From assembly GCA_963844115.1 (NCBI GenBank), contig CAWJNN010000040.1, positions 114,382 to 178,381 on the forward strand: a stretch of 64,000 bases of DNA. Reading direction: 5' to 3'. The notes under the pieces were generated by a model. It searched no databases. It saw only the letters and a program-made list of their open reading frames with translations, and was not told where the DNA came from. This DNA comes from CS4-C045 sp963844115. GTDB taxonomy: Bacteria > Planctomycetota > Planctomycetia > Pirellulales > UBA7805. Positions 28,487 to 37,865 of this stretch are shown one piece after another. The translations under genes and the position numbers were made by a program. Position 1 is the first letter of the stretch, and every line of letters begins with the position of its first letter.

Positions 28487-29031
28487 CGTGACGGGGCCGT
28501 TGCCGTCGGTTTCCAGCTCTGGCGACAACCTAGCGCATCCCGTATTACCGGAATTGTTAGAGGCCGGTGAAAGCAGGTTTCTTGACGGTTGGGAGGGGGG
28601 ATTGGGTCCGTGCGGCTCGTCGATCAGCAAGCGCTGGTTAGGTCGCTCATATTGTTGACAAAGTCCATCGAATGATTAATCTTTAAAGTGTAGTCGCGGT
28701 GGACGAATATCGGTGAGATCTCTACGCGGAGAATATCTATTCGAGCTGAAGGTGTCGGTCTTTGCACCTATCCTTCCAGGGCTTGAATGTGATTCTCGCC
28801 TCATTTTTTCGGCGGCACGGGTAAAGAAGTTGTCTTTTGGCGACGCCAGGTATCGTGATCGATACGCATGAACGACGCTCGAAACTCTTCTTTTCCGTAA
28901 CACATGGCGTAACGCCTGGAACCTGACGGTTTCTGGGCGTCGCGGCACTTGTTTTGCATTGCCATATCTGAGGCTCACACGGACAACGAAACTCGTGGCA
29001 ATTGTGTTCGGAAAGACAAGACAGGTGAAGC
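28487..29031. other. Gap of about 545 bp without a gene
   Basis: Only short overlapping readings without family resemblance are present. It probably holds the leader of the NusG-like gene. No ops-type element (GGCGGTAGCGTG) or clear promoter was recognised. Confidence 0.4.
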
Positions 29032-29585
29032 ATGCCAATCTTGCCGGCCGAGGCCGACATTTATCCGGACAATCTTTTGTCGGACGAGTCCACGCAGAAT
29101 GTCGGCGGTTGGTGGGTACTTCACACGATGTCACGTCGGGAAAAGGATCTGATGCGGCGCCTCAGACAGCTGGGGATTTCTCACTATTCACCTATGATCA
29201 AGCGTCGCTACCGTTCGCCTGGGGGGCGATCGCGTGTTTCGTACGTCCCCCTTTTTGCGGGATACGTATTCCTGGCCGGCACAGACGAACACCGTGTCGA
29301 AGCGTTGAAAACAAACTGCGTCGCCAAGTGCCTGGAGGTTACGGAGGCCGACCGCTTGGTCTTAGATCTACGACAGATTCAACGGCTCGTCCTGGCCGAT
29401 GCACCGCTAGCACCGGAGTCGCGGATCGTACCCGGCGCGTCGTTCGTGTCAGGTCCGGGCCACTGCAGGGGTTAGAAGGCGTCGTCGATGCCAGACGTGG
29501 TCAACAGCGCCTGATCGTATCCGTTCAGTTTCTTCAGCAAGGGGCTTCCGTGGTGATCGACGATTATCAATTGGAAGAAATCTGA
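29032..29585 (+). CDS. NusG/RfaH-like specialised transcription factor, frameshifted
   Basis: Paralogue of the elongation factor NusG, likely serving long surface-polysaccharide operons. The NGN domain reads GGWWVLHTMSRREKDLMRRL and then VPLFAGYVFLAG, with the usual aromatic and FPGY-like pattern. Near 29,440 the frame shifts by one base: the first reading ends in PGASFVSGPGH, while the next gives VRVRSGPLQGLEGVV, the start of the KOW domain, and runs to a stop at 29585. The joined product is about 184 residues. The neighbouring sugar transferase and deacetylase support a role in exopolysaccharide expression, as for RfaH/UpxY-type proteins. Confidence 0.82.
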
Positions 29586-29768
29586 TGGGAAAAGGGCTAG
29601 TATATTTGAGGGGTGCTGGTTTTTTTCGTGTTCTTGGTTACAAAATCGTTGAAACTCGAGCCAACTCACATTATGTTTAGGGTATTCTCCTATTCTCAAA
29701 TGCCGGATCGGCGCCTCGCTCTGGGACCGCTCTCGTCGGATTTTTAGACTACGTTAGGAACGAACTGC

Positions 29769-30822
29769 ATGTCTTCAGCCACGCCGCTGGATCGGCCTTT
29801 ACTTTCTGACTCGGACAATTATTTAGTGTCTGTGTCGGACAATGGAGAACAGGATTGGAGTGAGACGGAACGCGATTCCTGCGCCGGCCCCACGGTTCTT
29901 ATGGCTGGGTTGGCTCAACCAGTTGCTGGCGGTCGTTATCCTGGTACCGGCCCTTCCCCTTATTCTGGTTTTGGTGGCGATTACGAAACTGACATCCAAG
30001 GGACCGGCACTGTATCGTCAAACTCGGGTTGGCCTGCGAGGCCAACCTTTTTCTTTGTGCAAGATTCGCACGATGTCCAATGACGCCGAGGCCACGACCG
30101 GCCCGGTTTGGTCTGCGGCCGGCGCCGATCCTCGCGTGACGAAGTTAGGACGCTTTTTGCGGAGATCCCATTTGGACGAGCTCCCCCAGCTGTTCAACGT
30201 CTTGGCGAGCGACATGGTGTTGATCGGACCGCGACCTGAACGACCGGAGTTCACTCAATTTCTTGCTCAAGAAATACCAGGTTACGTTGGCCGCCTGATC
30301 GTGAAGCCGGGCATTACGGGACTGTCTCAAATCAATTTGCCACCCGACACTGATCTGGAAAGCGTACGTAAGAAGCTGCAGCTCGATTTGGAATACATCG
30401 CCGATAGCAGTTTTTCGACGGATGTGCGAATACTGCTGTGTACCGCTCTGAAGATGTTAGGATTTAACGGATTCAAACTGGCCAAGCTATTTGGCCTGAT
30501 ACGTAAACCCACAGGCGACACCGGTTCACGGGCACGTGCCGACGTGAATGTGGCGCAAGTTTCAGTGACCAATGGTCACGTTCAACCACTGACATCGGTG
30601 GTCCCGCGCTCCGCAAAGAATGGCATGGCGCACACGAATGGAAATGGGCATAACGGCGTCGATGTGCCCAGCGTTGTTGTCAACGCCAACGGTGAGAACC
30701 GCAGCCAAGCCGTAGGCGAGATGCTGGACGGCGCTCAAAATGGCGAAACGGTTGTCAGGTCGGCCGACAACGGACATTCCGATCCGCAGCTTCGCCGGCG
30801 TCGGCGAGTTCGTTCGACGTAA
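29769..30822 (+). CDS. Undecaprenyl-phosphate sugar phosphotransferase
   Basis: Membrane-bound initiating glycosyl-1-phosphate transferase of the WcaJ/PglC type. The core frame is open from ATG 29842. Its single hydrophobic segment (LLAVVILVPALPLILVLVAI) is followed by the family signature: KGPALYRQTRVGLRG, FSLCKIRTM, RRSHLDELPQLFNVL and MVLIGPRPERPEF. A better translation start (ATG 29769, with AGGA upstream) lies in another frame reading MSSATPLDRPLLSDSDNYLV; one missing base near 29,870 would join them, so I give the longer span. The carboxy about 100 residues are an unusual Asn/Gly/His-rich low-complexity tail ending RRRRRVRST. The core lacks the extra amino-terminal CoA-binding-like domain of long WbaP forms. 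Confidence 0.88.
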
Positions 30823-30841
30823 AGAATTCTTTTCCCATTGC

Positions 30842-31717
30842 ATGAGTCTGTGCAACGCCTTTACTGTTGACGTGGAAGATTATTATCACGTCTCGGCATT
30901 TGAAGCGGATGTTGACCGCGGTCGGTGGGATACCTACGAGAGTCGCGTTGAGCGGAACACGCAGCGCCTGCTGGACTTGCTGGACGAGCATGAGGTTCGC
31001 GCGACATTCTTTGTACTGGGATGGATTGCCGAGCGGTCTCCTCGGCTTGTCCAGGAAATCGACAGCCGTGGTCACGAGCTCGGCTCGCATAGTTACTGGC
31101 ACCGGCTGATTTACCAGCAAACTCCGGAAGAGTTCCGTGAAGATTTGCGGCGGTCCATCCAGGTCATCGAAGACGCGATTGGCAAACCGGTAACGACGTA
31201 TCGCGCGCCCAGCTTTTCGGTGACGAAGGATTCTCTGTGGGCTCTGGACATCCTAAAAGAGGAAGGAATTCAGATCGACTCGAGCATTTTTCCGATCCAC
31301 CACGACCGCTACGGCATCCCCGGCGCCAAGACCTGCTTGCATCAGGTCGATACGCCGCACGGACCGATTTGGGAGTTCCCGGTGACCGTCCATCGCGTTG
31401 CCGGTGTTAACCTGCCCATTTCCGGCGGCGGCTATTTTCGCCTCTATCCCTTGCGCTGGACGACCCATTGCCTGGGCAAAGTCAACGCCCAATCCGACCA
31501 GCCCTTTGTATTCTATATTCATCCCTGGGAACTGGATCCGGACCAGCCGCGTCTACGGGCCGGTTCGCAACTGGGGCGTTTCCGACATTACGTGGGGCTG
31601 TCGAAGACGGAACACAAGCTCGCGGGGCTACTCCAGAAGTTTCGCTTCGACACCCTCTCCGCGACGCTTGCCCAGTCGCAGGCACAGGCCCAGTCAAACG
31701 CAATCACCGGCGCCTGA
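30842..31717 (+). CDS. XrtA-type polysaccharide deacetylase
   Basis: NodB-fold carbohydrate esterase expected to deacetylate exopolysaccharide. From ATG 30842 (MSLCNAFTVDVEDYYHVSAF) it has 291 residues. Catalytic Asp-Asp/Glu is in TVDVEDYYHV and the metal histidines in HELGSHSYWHRL. The motif TYRAPSFSVTKDSLWAL and a carboxy half with FYIHPWELDPDQPRL match the exosortase-A (XrtA) system-associated deacetylase family with a DUF3473 end. It begins 19 bp after the sugar transferase and is likely co-transcribed. No exosortase or PEP-CTERM gene is present in the window. Confidence 0.92.
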   Translation: MSLCNAFTVDVEDYYHVSAFEADVDRGRWDTYESRVERNTQRLLDLLDEHEVRATFFVLGWIAERSPRLVQEIDSRGHELGSHSYWHRLIYQQTPEEFREDLRRSIQVIEDAIGKPVTTYRAPSFSVTKDSLWALDILKEEGIQIDSSIFPIHHDRYGIPGAKTCLHQVDTPHGPIWEFPVTVHRVAGVNLPISGGGYFRLYPLRWTTHCLGKVNAQSDQPFVFYIHPWELDPDQPRLRAGSQLGRFRHYVGLSKTEHKLAGLLQKFRFDTLSATLAQSQAQAQSNAITGA

Positions 31718-31977
31718 ATTAAAACTCTTAGCAATTGCAGCGACTCTTTGCAGCGGTACAGCGAAGATTGTTTTAGTCGGGATCAGCAGGAGTGGCCCGA
31801 TCACGTAAGAAAGTCCTGTATTTGATAACGATAATACGCGGAGGGTCGATGCCGGCTATTTTCACGTTCAAGACGTTTGTTTTATCTGCGATTTGTGGTG
31901 CGAATATAGATATCACCGCCGCCGTTTGCGCTGCAAACGCCAACTGGTAGAATGACTAGCAGGAGGAGGTTTTGCTG

Positions 31978-32604
31978 ATGGCTACGTTGATCATGGATTC
32001 CGCGATGGAAGAGCGGCTGCGCGCCGAGCGGGCGGAGTCTGGTGCCGATCGTTACGACGAAGTTTGGGAGGGAACTCACATGATGGCGCCGATGCCGAAC
32101 GATGAACATCAACAGATTGTGATGCGGTTAGCTTCGATCTGCCAGGAAATGATCGACTGGCCGGGCCGTGGAGACGTACGTCCCGGCGTGAATGTCAGTG
32201 ACCAACAGGACGATTGGACGAAGAATTACCGTGTTCCGGATGTAGCCGTCTTCTTGAAGGAGGGGCGCGCCAAAAATTTCGGCGAGTATTGGTATGGCGG
32301 CCCCGATTTCGTGGTCGAGGTGGTAAGTACCGACGACAGGACACGTGACAAGCTGCCCTTCTATGCCGGCGTCGGCGTGCGCGAATTGCTGCTCATTGAC
32401 CGTCGTCCCTGGAAGCTGGAATTGTACCACCTGCGTGACAAGCAATTGAATCTGGCGGGCACGTCTGAGCTACCGGAGGGGAAAACGCTGAGCAGCGCGG
32501 TGCTGCCCTTCACATTGCCGTTCACATTCGGCCTGGTGGCAGGTGATCCCCGGCCACAGATTCAGGTCCGCCACACCGCCGGTGACGGCGAGTGGCTCGT
32601 CTGA
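31978..32604 (+). CDS. Uma2 family (DUF820) PD-(D/E)XK-like protein
   Basis: 208 residues from ATG 31978 (MATLIMDSAMEERLRAERA), with an unusually strong ribosome-binding site AGGAGGAGG 8 bp upstream. The family pattern is visible: YDEVWEGTHMMAPMPNDEHQ, NYRVPDVAVFL with the acidic residue, PDFVVEVVSTDDRTRDKLPFY, and GVRELLLIDRRPWKLELY. This is a restriction-endonuclease-like fold with Asp...Glu-x-Val. Uma2 proteins are expanded in Cyanobacteria and Planctomycetota and their role is unsettled. It stands alone, 260 bp after the deacetylase. Confidence 0.9.
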   Translation: MATLIMDSAMEERLRAERAESGADRYDEVWEGTHMMAPMPNDEHQQIVMRLASICQEMIDWPGRGDVRPGVNVSDQQDDWTKNYRVPDVAVFLKEGRAKNFGEYWYGGPDFVVEVVSTDDRTRDKLPFYAGVGVRELLLIDRRPWKLELYHLRDKQLNLAGTSELPEGKTLSSAVLPFTLPFTFGLVAGDPRPQIQVRHTAGDGEWLV

Positions 32605-32841
32605 AATCGACACGGTCGTAAACAGAATCTGTAGTTGTGCCGAGATGCCACCCGCTGACTTGTCGACCGATGGCGGCTGGATCAAAATGACAGTAGAATC
32701 TCAATCGCGTCAAATATCCAGACTCCGCGGTGTTTTCTGCCAGCTGCGTTCTTGCGGCGTTTAATGTGTTTCCGTTGCGAGAGTACAGCCATATCCATTG
32801 GACTCGATTCTCGAATCTCTAACTTACTCCTGGTGTAAGAA

Positions 32842-33381
32842 TTGGGAACTCGTTACCTCATTACCGGAGGCTGCGGTTTTGTCGGTTCGCATCTCGCGGA
32901 CTTGTTGCTGCAGCGAGGCGACCAGGTTGTCGTACTGGATGATCTGTCGACAGGCTCGTACGATAACGTGGCGCACCTGAATGGAAGCCCTGGTTTCCGC
33001 CTGTTGGTGGGGAGCGTGTTGGACGTGCACGGCGACGGTCAGCAGACGCGCTGCTTTGCGCACGTATTGGACGTGGTCGATGGTCTGGCACGGCTACTCG
33101 ATTGCCCTGACGCTTACGGACAGGTTGTAAATTTGGGCGCAACCGAAGAGATCACGATCGAAGCGTTGGCTCGGCGCACGATAGAATTGACAGGAAGTAG
33201 CTCGACAATTCGCTTCCTCCCCTACGAAAACGTCTATGGTCCAGGGTTCGAGGATATGCAAAGACGGCTCCCGGCGATTGACAAAGCTGCCGCCCTTGTA
33301 CAGTGGTCACCTACGCGAGACCTGAACGCGATTCTTTCGGATGTTATCGAATTCACGAGAAATCAAGTAAACGCAAGTTGA
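32842..33381 (+). CDS. NAD-dependent sugar epimerase lacking its central part
   Basis: Short-chain dehydrogenase-type epimerase of only 179 residues, where relatives have about 310-330. The amino part is intact (YLITGGCGFVGSHLADLLL, VVVLDDLSTGSYDNVAHL). It jumps from LLVGSVLD straight to VHGDGQQTRCFAHVLDVVDGLARLL, which in relatives lies about 120-130 residues further on. The missing piece carries the catalytic Ser/Thr and YxxxK, so the product cannot be active. The jump is in frame with no stop. It is either a real internal deletion or an assembly/read error of about 370-390 bp. Start TTG 32842 is uncertain. It is probably the last gene of the polysaccharide group. Confidence 0.8.
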   Translation: MGTRYLITGGCGFVGSHLADLLLQRGDQVVVLDDLSTGSYDNVAHLNGSPGFRLLVGSVLDVHGDGQQTRCFAHVLDVVDGLARLLDCPDAYGQVVNLGATEEITIEALARRTIELTGSSSTIRFLPYENVYGPGFEDMQRRLPAIDKAAALVQWSPTRDLNAILSDVIEFTRNQVNAS

Positions 33382-34378
33382 ATCACCGCAATGTTGCGCC
33401 TACTCATCCGAGAAACTTATTTCATTGGTGTTGCGTGCTGGTAGTCCGACTTCGTGAAGACTCGATCCCAGATAGGATGTAGACGAATATTCGGTATCCG
33501 TGCTACTAACTGTTCACGTTTGCGCATCGTACGCAAATTTCTGTAGAACGGGCACTCCTGCCCGTTTGCCCAGATGACGGGTAAGAGTGCCCGTCTTACG
33601 AGTTGGTTGCGGCCATAAGCCGCGCTGGGATATCTTTGGCAGCCAAGCACGGAGTGGGACGCATAAAGTGATCGCGCTGGGTGCGGGGATCGTCGACGCA
33701 AAGGGGAGGCAGCGACTTGAAGCTATTGCCTGCCGGTTGACGTAGGCGAAGAGCGAGAGTTGGTCAAACGCGACGACTTCAATTTGTTCAAATGGTAGTT
33801 TTACTACGTTCGCTTATCTGTGCGTCGCGTTGCAGAAGTGAACCTGCCGGTTTTCGGCGGCACGTGAACGTCCCCCGCGTGTGAACCCCTGTGACACAAC
33901 TTCCCTTCTCCAGCAGCCGTGGCACGTGCTTCTGGCGTTGCACAAAACCCGCAAAAACCGTGCCCGCCGGATTCGGACCTGCGATAAATCTCGAAAAGGC
34001 GGGCCTGAACGCAGCCAAATGGTTGCCGAACGCCGGGCTGTGCCGCAGAGAATATGGCCGAATCGCCGTTTTTTTAACATTTTTGCGATCCGCGGAATCC
34101 GCGAGTTTGGTTATAATCAAGAGTGTCCCAATGGAGCGCCATCTGGCAAGGCGATGGTGGTGGGCCAGGCGGAGAATACGGCTGACCTGTACCTGAAATT
34201 AGTATTTTCTGGATTCGCGGTTCTCGTCGGATCTGGCGGTGCGATAAGTGACCAGTTCCTTGGTTCACTTGTGGGGCTTCGTCTACCGTCGCGACGAGGC
34301 CGATCGACGCTCATCCAGATCCCATCTCAGTCCCGTTCTTCGAACTCTGCCGATTGTGCTAATGCAGTGTGAATACGA
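33382..34378. other. About 1 kb without a recognisable gene
   Basis: No open reading of convincing composition. It holds a small REP-like hairpin (listed separately) and the upstream region of the truncated surface-protein gene. Some pieces may be decayed coding sequence, but none resembles a family I know. Confidence 0.45.
33548..33594. repeat. Small REP-like inverted repeat
   Basis: ACGGGCACTC (33548-33557) and its complement GAGTGCCCGT (33585-33594) enclose a further short hairpin CGGGCA/TGCCCG. CGGGCACTCCTGCCCG motifs recur between planctomycetal genes. Confidence 0.65.
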
Positions 34379-34633
34379 ATGTTTAAGAAAAAACCGTACG
34401 CGGCTCGCCGACGAAAACGTGTCGCATCCCGTAAACGCAATTTCCGGTGCGCGGTGGTGGAACCGCTGGAACATCGCTGGTTACTGACAGGCACTTTTCT
34501 CGACGGTGTTTCCGTCGGCACAGTAACGGCAAGCGCGATAAGCGAAGCCTCAGGGCTTTCTCCCAGTCTGTTCAATGGCGACGTCCTCTGGACGCACAAC
34601 GACTCGGTGACACGAACCGGATTCACGCGCTAA
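34379..34633 (+). pseudogene. Amino end of a planctomycete exported surface protein, cut at a junction
   Basis: ATG 34379 opens a basic leader (MFKKKPYAARRRKRVASRKR) followed by VEPLEHRWLLTGT. This is the LEPR/LEHR-WLLxG motif that marks the amino end of very large exported proteins in Planctomycetota. The next residues (DVLWTHNDS) begin the extracellular part, and then the frame ends at 34633, where sequence of another organism starts. In a true genome this gene would continue for hundreds of codons. It is strong evidence that the first block is planctomycetal and that the contig is broken here. Confidence 0.8.
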
Positions 34634-35236
34634 ATCGCCCCCTTCATGCCGTTTTTGGCAGATGATCTCTATGGACATCTCTCCATTGAAGGAAAGAAAG
34701 AAAGTGTGCACCTCGAGGCATGGCCGGAAACAAGTGTCGCCGCGTCCACCGTCCTCGATGACATGGAGATGACGCGAACTGTTGTTTCACTCGCGCTTGA
34801 AGTGCGTGCAAAAGCGGGGATTAAAGTTCGTCAGCCCCTTTCCTCGCTCCAGAGTGGGATGGAAAAACTCAAAGGCAAAGAAGAACTCCTCGCTATCATC
34901 GCTGATGAAGTAAATGTGAAACGTGTCGAGATTGTTTCGGGGGTGGAAGGGGTCACGCTCGATACGGTGATTACCCCCCTACTCGAAGCGGAAGGCCAAT
35001 TCCGCGATCTCTTGCGAAACATTCAGGACATGCGGAAGCAACATGCACTCGTCCCTGAGGACAAGATCACCCTGACGGTAGGAGGTGATGCAACACTTGT
35101 CGCATTTCTACTTGCACACAAAGAGGAACTTGAAAAAAGTGCGCATGTGATACAGGTGATAGAAGGAGAAGTTCCCGATGCCTCAGAGATAAAGCTCTCT
35201 GGAGCGGTGCTTCGACTCTCTCTTAAGAAGGTGTAA
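34634..35236 (+). CDS. ileS: Isoleucyl-tRNA synthetase, carboxy-terminal fragment
   Basis: The last about 200 residues of a class I aminoacyl-tRNA synthetase. The frame is open from 34634: IAPFMPFLADDLYGHL is the helix motif of the anticodon-binding domain, followed by VHLEAWPE, EVRAKAGIKVRQPLSSL and ADEVNVKRVEIV, which are hallmarks of IleRS ends. The KRVEIV and LGKLL-like region fits the zinc-less or CPR-type form. Everything before 34634, including HIGH and KMSKS, is absent because the contig changes source. The gene is followed after 10 bp by recO, as in some candidate-phyla genomes. Confidence 0.85.
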   Translation: MAPFMPFLADDLYGHLSIEGKKESVHLEAWPETSVAASTVLDDMEMTRTVVSLALEVRAKAGIKVRQPLSSLQSGMEKLKGKEELLAIIADEVNVKRVEIVSGVEGVTLDTVITPLLEAEGQFRDLLRNIQDMRKQHALVPEDKITLTVGGDATLVAFLLAHKEELEKSAHVIQVIEGEVPDASEIKLSGAVLRLSLKKV

Positions 35237-35246
35237 CATTACTTCT

Positions 35247-35834
35247 ATGGCGTATCACGTATACCATACTGAGGCGATCATCCTCGGCGGACGACCGAGC
35301 GGGGAAGGTGACCGCACACTCTTTTGCTATACACGTGAGCTCGGGCTCGTTTATGCACATGCGCGAAGTGTCAGAGAGTCTCGCTCCCGCCTCCGGTATG
35401 TACTCCAAACGTTTTCCTACGTTGAGGTGGACCTCATCCGAGGCAAGTATGGGTGGAAACTTATTTCTGCACGTCCTATTGATTCTTTTTCTCTCCTCTG
35501 GAAACACGCGGCGAAACGTCTCGTTGTCGCAGAACATGCGCATCTTTTGCGGCGGATGATACAGGGGGAAGAAGAGCATCGGCTTCTTTTTGATGATGTA
35601 CTCGCGGGGCTTCGTTTTCTGACGGACCTTGAGAGTGTGGAGGAGCTGCGTGCCGCAGAACTCGTGTTCGTTGTCCGCATGCTCGCCCGTCTCGGCTATT
35701 GGGAATCTCATGAAACGGACACTCCACTTTTAGACGGTAATGAATGGAGCATGGGAATGCTTGCCGCCGCGCATGCGGACCGAAAAGCGCTTCTTTTTGG
35801 TGTCAATCAAGCTCTCGCCGCATCACAGCTCTGA
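35247..35834 (+). CDS. recO: DNA repair protein RecO
   Basis: Recombination mediator that helps load RecA on SSB-coated DNA. 195 residues, short but normal for candidate-phyla RecO. The OB-fold opens MAYHVYHTEAIILGGRPSGEGDRTLFCYTRELGLVYAHARSVRE (family pattern: sulfur-poor start, GExDRxxxxxTxxxG, A-x-G-x-R). A helical domain follows (LFDDVLAGLRFLTDLESVEEL). It lacks the zinc-cysteine cluster of longer RecO proteins. Lower GC than its flanks. Confidence 0.88.
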   Translation: MAYHVYHTEAIILGGRPSGEGDRTLFCYTRELGLVYAHARSVRESRSRLRYVLQTFSYVEVDLIRGKYGWKLISARPIDSFSLLWKHAAKRLVVAEHAHLLRRMIQGEEEHRLLFDDVLAGLRFLTDLESVEELRAAELVFVVRMLARLGYWESHETDTPLLDGNEWSMGMLAAAHADRKALLFGVNQALAASQL

Positions 35835-35852
35835 GTGGTGGAATGTTTAGCA

Positions 35853-35879
35853 TTGCACTCTGTTTCCGCGTGTTATAAT
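35853..35879 (+). promoter_or_regulatory. Possible sigma-70 promoter
   Basis: TTGCAC (35853-35858), a 15-bp spacer and a perfect TATAAT (35874-35879) lie ahead of the ATG at 35886. The spacer is shorter than the usual 17, so confidence is moderate. Confidence 0.5.
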
Positions 35880-35885
35880 AAAATC

Positions 35886-37813
35886 ATGGCAAACTGAATA
35901 CGAAAGTAGTCGCATAGAACGCGCAAAACGTGGTCTGTATGGAACAGATCAGCATCAGGGAGCGCGACCGAATACAGATCTCACTCCTACTGATATCGAT
36001 ACCGCAAATGATTGGGGTGATACTGAGATCGTGACCAGAACGGGGAATTGATAAAACACACGACAGGAATTCGCGTGTTGAAATATCTTGTTTCTATTGC
36101 AATTTTAACTGTCCTCTTTCCGGAGGGTACCTTATTTATCAGATATTTGATCCATTCTCAAAACCATCGGATAAAAATCTCCTCATTACGTTTGATGTTC
36201 CAGTGGGAATTAATCCTGGAGTCCCCGCCGACATCTTGGTACATGTGAGTAATCAAAATCGTGTCGCACTTGAATATGCGACCCTCATGCTGACCTATCC
36301 TGCTGGTACAAAATCGAGTGAAAATCCCACAAAAGACCTTCGTGATGAGAAAAAAGATCTTGGCCTTATTCAGCCGGGACAATCCGTCGCATATCACACT
36401 CGTGCAATATTCCTTGGAGAAGAAAACACGGATAAAGAATTACGCGCAGGACTCGAGTATCGATTTGCAAACATCAATTCTATTTTTTCAAAAGAGGTCA
36501 TACAGAAACTTCATTTACTTGCGTCTCCCGTCAACCTCACTGTTGATGTGTTGAAGCAGGTCAACGCAGGACAAGAGCTCGAGATTACCGTTAAAGCAGC
36601 CTCAAACACGGTTATTCCACTTTCTGATGTACTTGTAAAGATTGAGTACCCGAGTGGATTCACCTTTACAGACGCATCGCCAAAGCCGACATTCGGGAAT
36701 AATATTTGGAGAATCGGCACGATGGATCCTGCTGCGAAGTTCACCTTCAAGGTGCGTGGTGTACTTGCGGGAGTGGATACCCAAGAGAAGGTATTTCACA
36801 CGAGTGTTGGAGCAGGAAACGATCAGTCAGAACGGGAGATTCGTACGGCATACTCGACCGTTCTTTCAACGACCGTCATTCAACGTCCGTTCATTGGTAT
36901 CAATCTCCTACTCGGAGGGAAAACGGCAGATGTGGCGATTTCACACTTTGGAGAAAGCATTTCGGGGGCAGTCAATTGGCAGAATAATCTTCCCACAAGA
37001 ATCATTAACGCACAGATCGTAGTTCGACTTTTTGGAAGTGCACTTGATCGTTCAACTATTTCATCAGGGTCGGGATTTTATCGTTCCTCAGACGACACTA
37101 TTGTATGGGACGAACGCCAGAGTTCTGCGCTCGCCGACATTGAAGCAGGAGGATCTGGATCAGTGAATTTCAGTTTTTCGCCGCTCCCGTCACTCTCTGG
37201 AAGTCAACTGCTGACGAATCCAACAATCAGCGCCGAGGTGACTGTGCGAGGAAAGCGAATTTCTGAATCCGGCGTTCCAGAGGAAGTGAAATCCGTTATC
37301 ACGCAGAATGTAAAAATATCCACACAAACACAGTTCAAACCTTGGCTCGTTCATTATTCCGGACCCTTTGCGAATACTGGGCCAATTCCTCCGCGTGTGG
37401 AGCAGGAGACTTCCTACACAATCTGGTGGAGTATTCGAAATACCTCGAATACTATTGTGAATACGGAAGTCCGTGCAACAATTCCTATTTATGTGAAATG
37501 GGCGGGTTCTGTGAGTCCGACGAATGCCGCAATTTCCTATGATCAAGTCACACATCAGATTGTGTGGAAACCGGGAGACATCCCTGTGGGCGCAGGGAAT
37601 GGAAATATTCCGCCACGAGAGGTCGCATTTCAACTCATCCTGACGCCGAGTATTTCTCAGATCCAAATGACACCGGTGATGCTTAATAATATTCGTTTTA
37701 CAGGGACAGATTCATTTACAGGAGAAGATATCGTGAAAGAAGTGCAGAGTTTAAATTCGTTGCTCGTGACTGAGCCTCGTGCACCAACAGAGAACGGTGT
37801 AGTGGTTCCATAG
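35886..37813 (+). CDS. DUF11-like cell-surface protein of candidate-phyla type, amino end frameshifted
   Basis: The main frame is open from GTG 36203 to 37813 (536 residues). The true amino end seems to start at ATG 35886 and is scattered over three frames: a cytoplasmic part SRIERAKRGLYGTDQHQGARP, a helix VLKYLVSIAILTVLF and then SGGYLIYQIFDPFSKPSDKN, which rejoins the main frame near 36,122. The outer part is a series of beta-sandwich DUF11/conserved-repeat-like domains (DVLVKIEYPSGFTFTDASP; TYPAGTKSSENPT). It ends in NGVVVP near the stop. RIERAKRGLY openings are typical of Parcubacteria-group membrane proteins. Likely a single-pass surface protein of unknown role. Confidence 0.72.
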
Positions 37814-37865
37814 CGTACTTTGGTTTTTTGCCAAACGACGATTGTTTGTGTAGGATTGAACGATT

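Noticed and set aside
33382..34378. Small RNA or tRNA in the 1-kb gap
   Set aside because: No cloverleaf with TTCRANNY and CCA-type end, and no strong conserved hairpin besides the short REP-like repeat.
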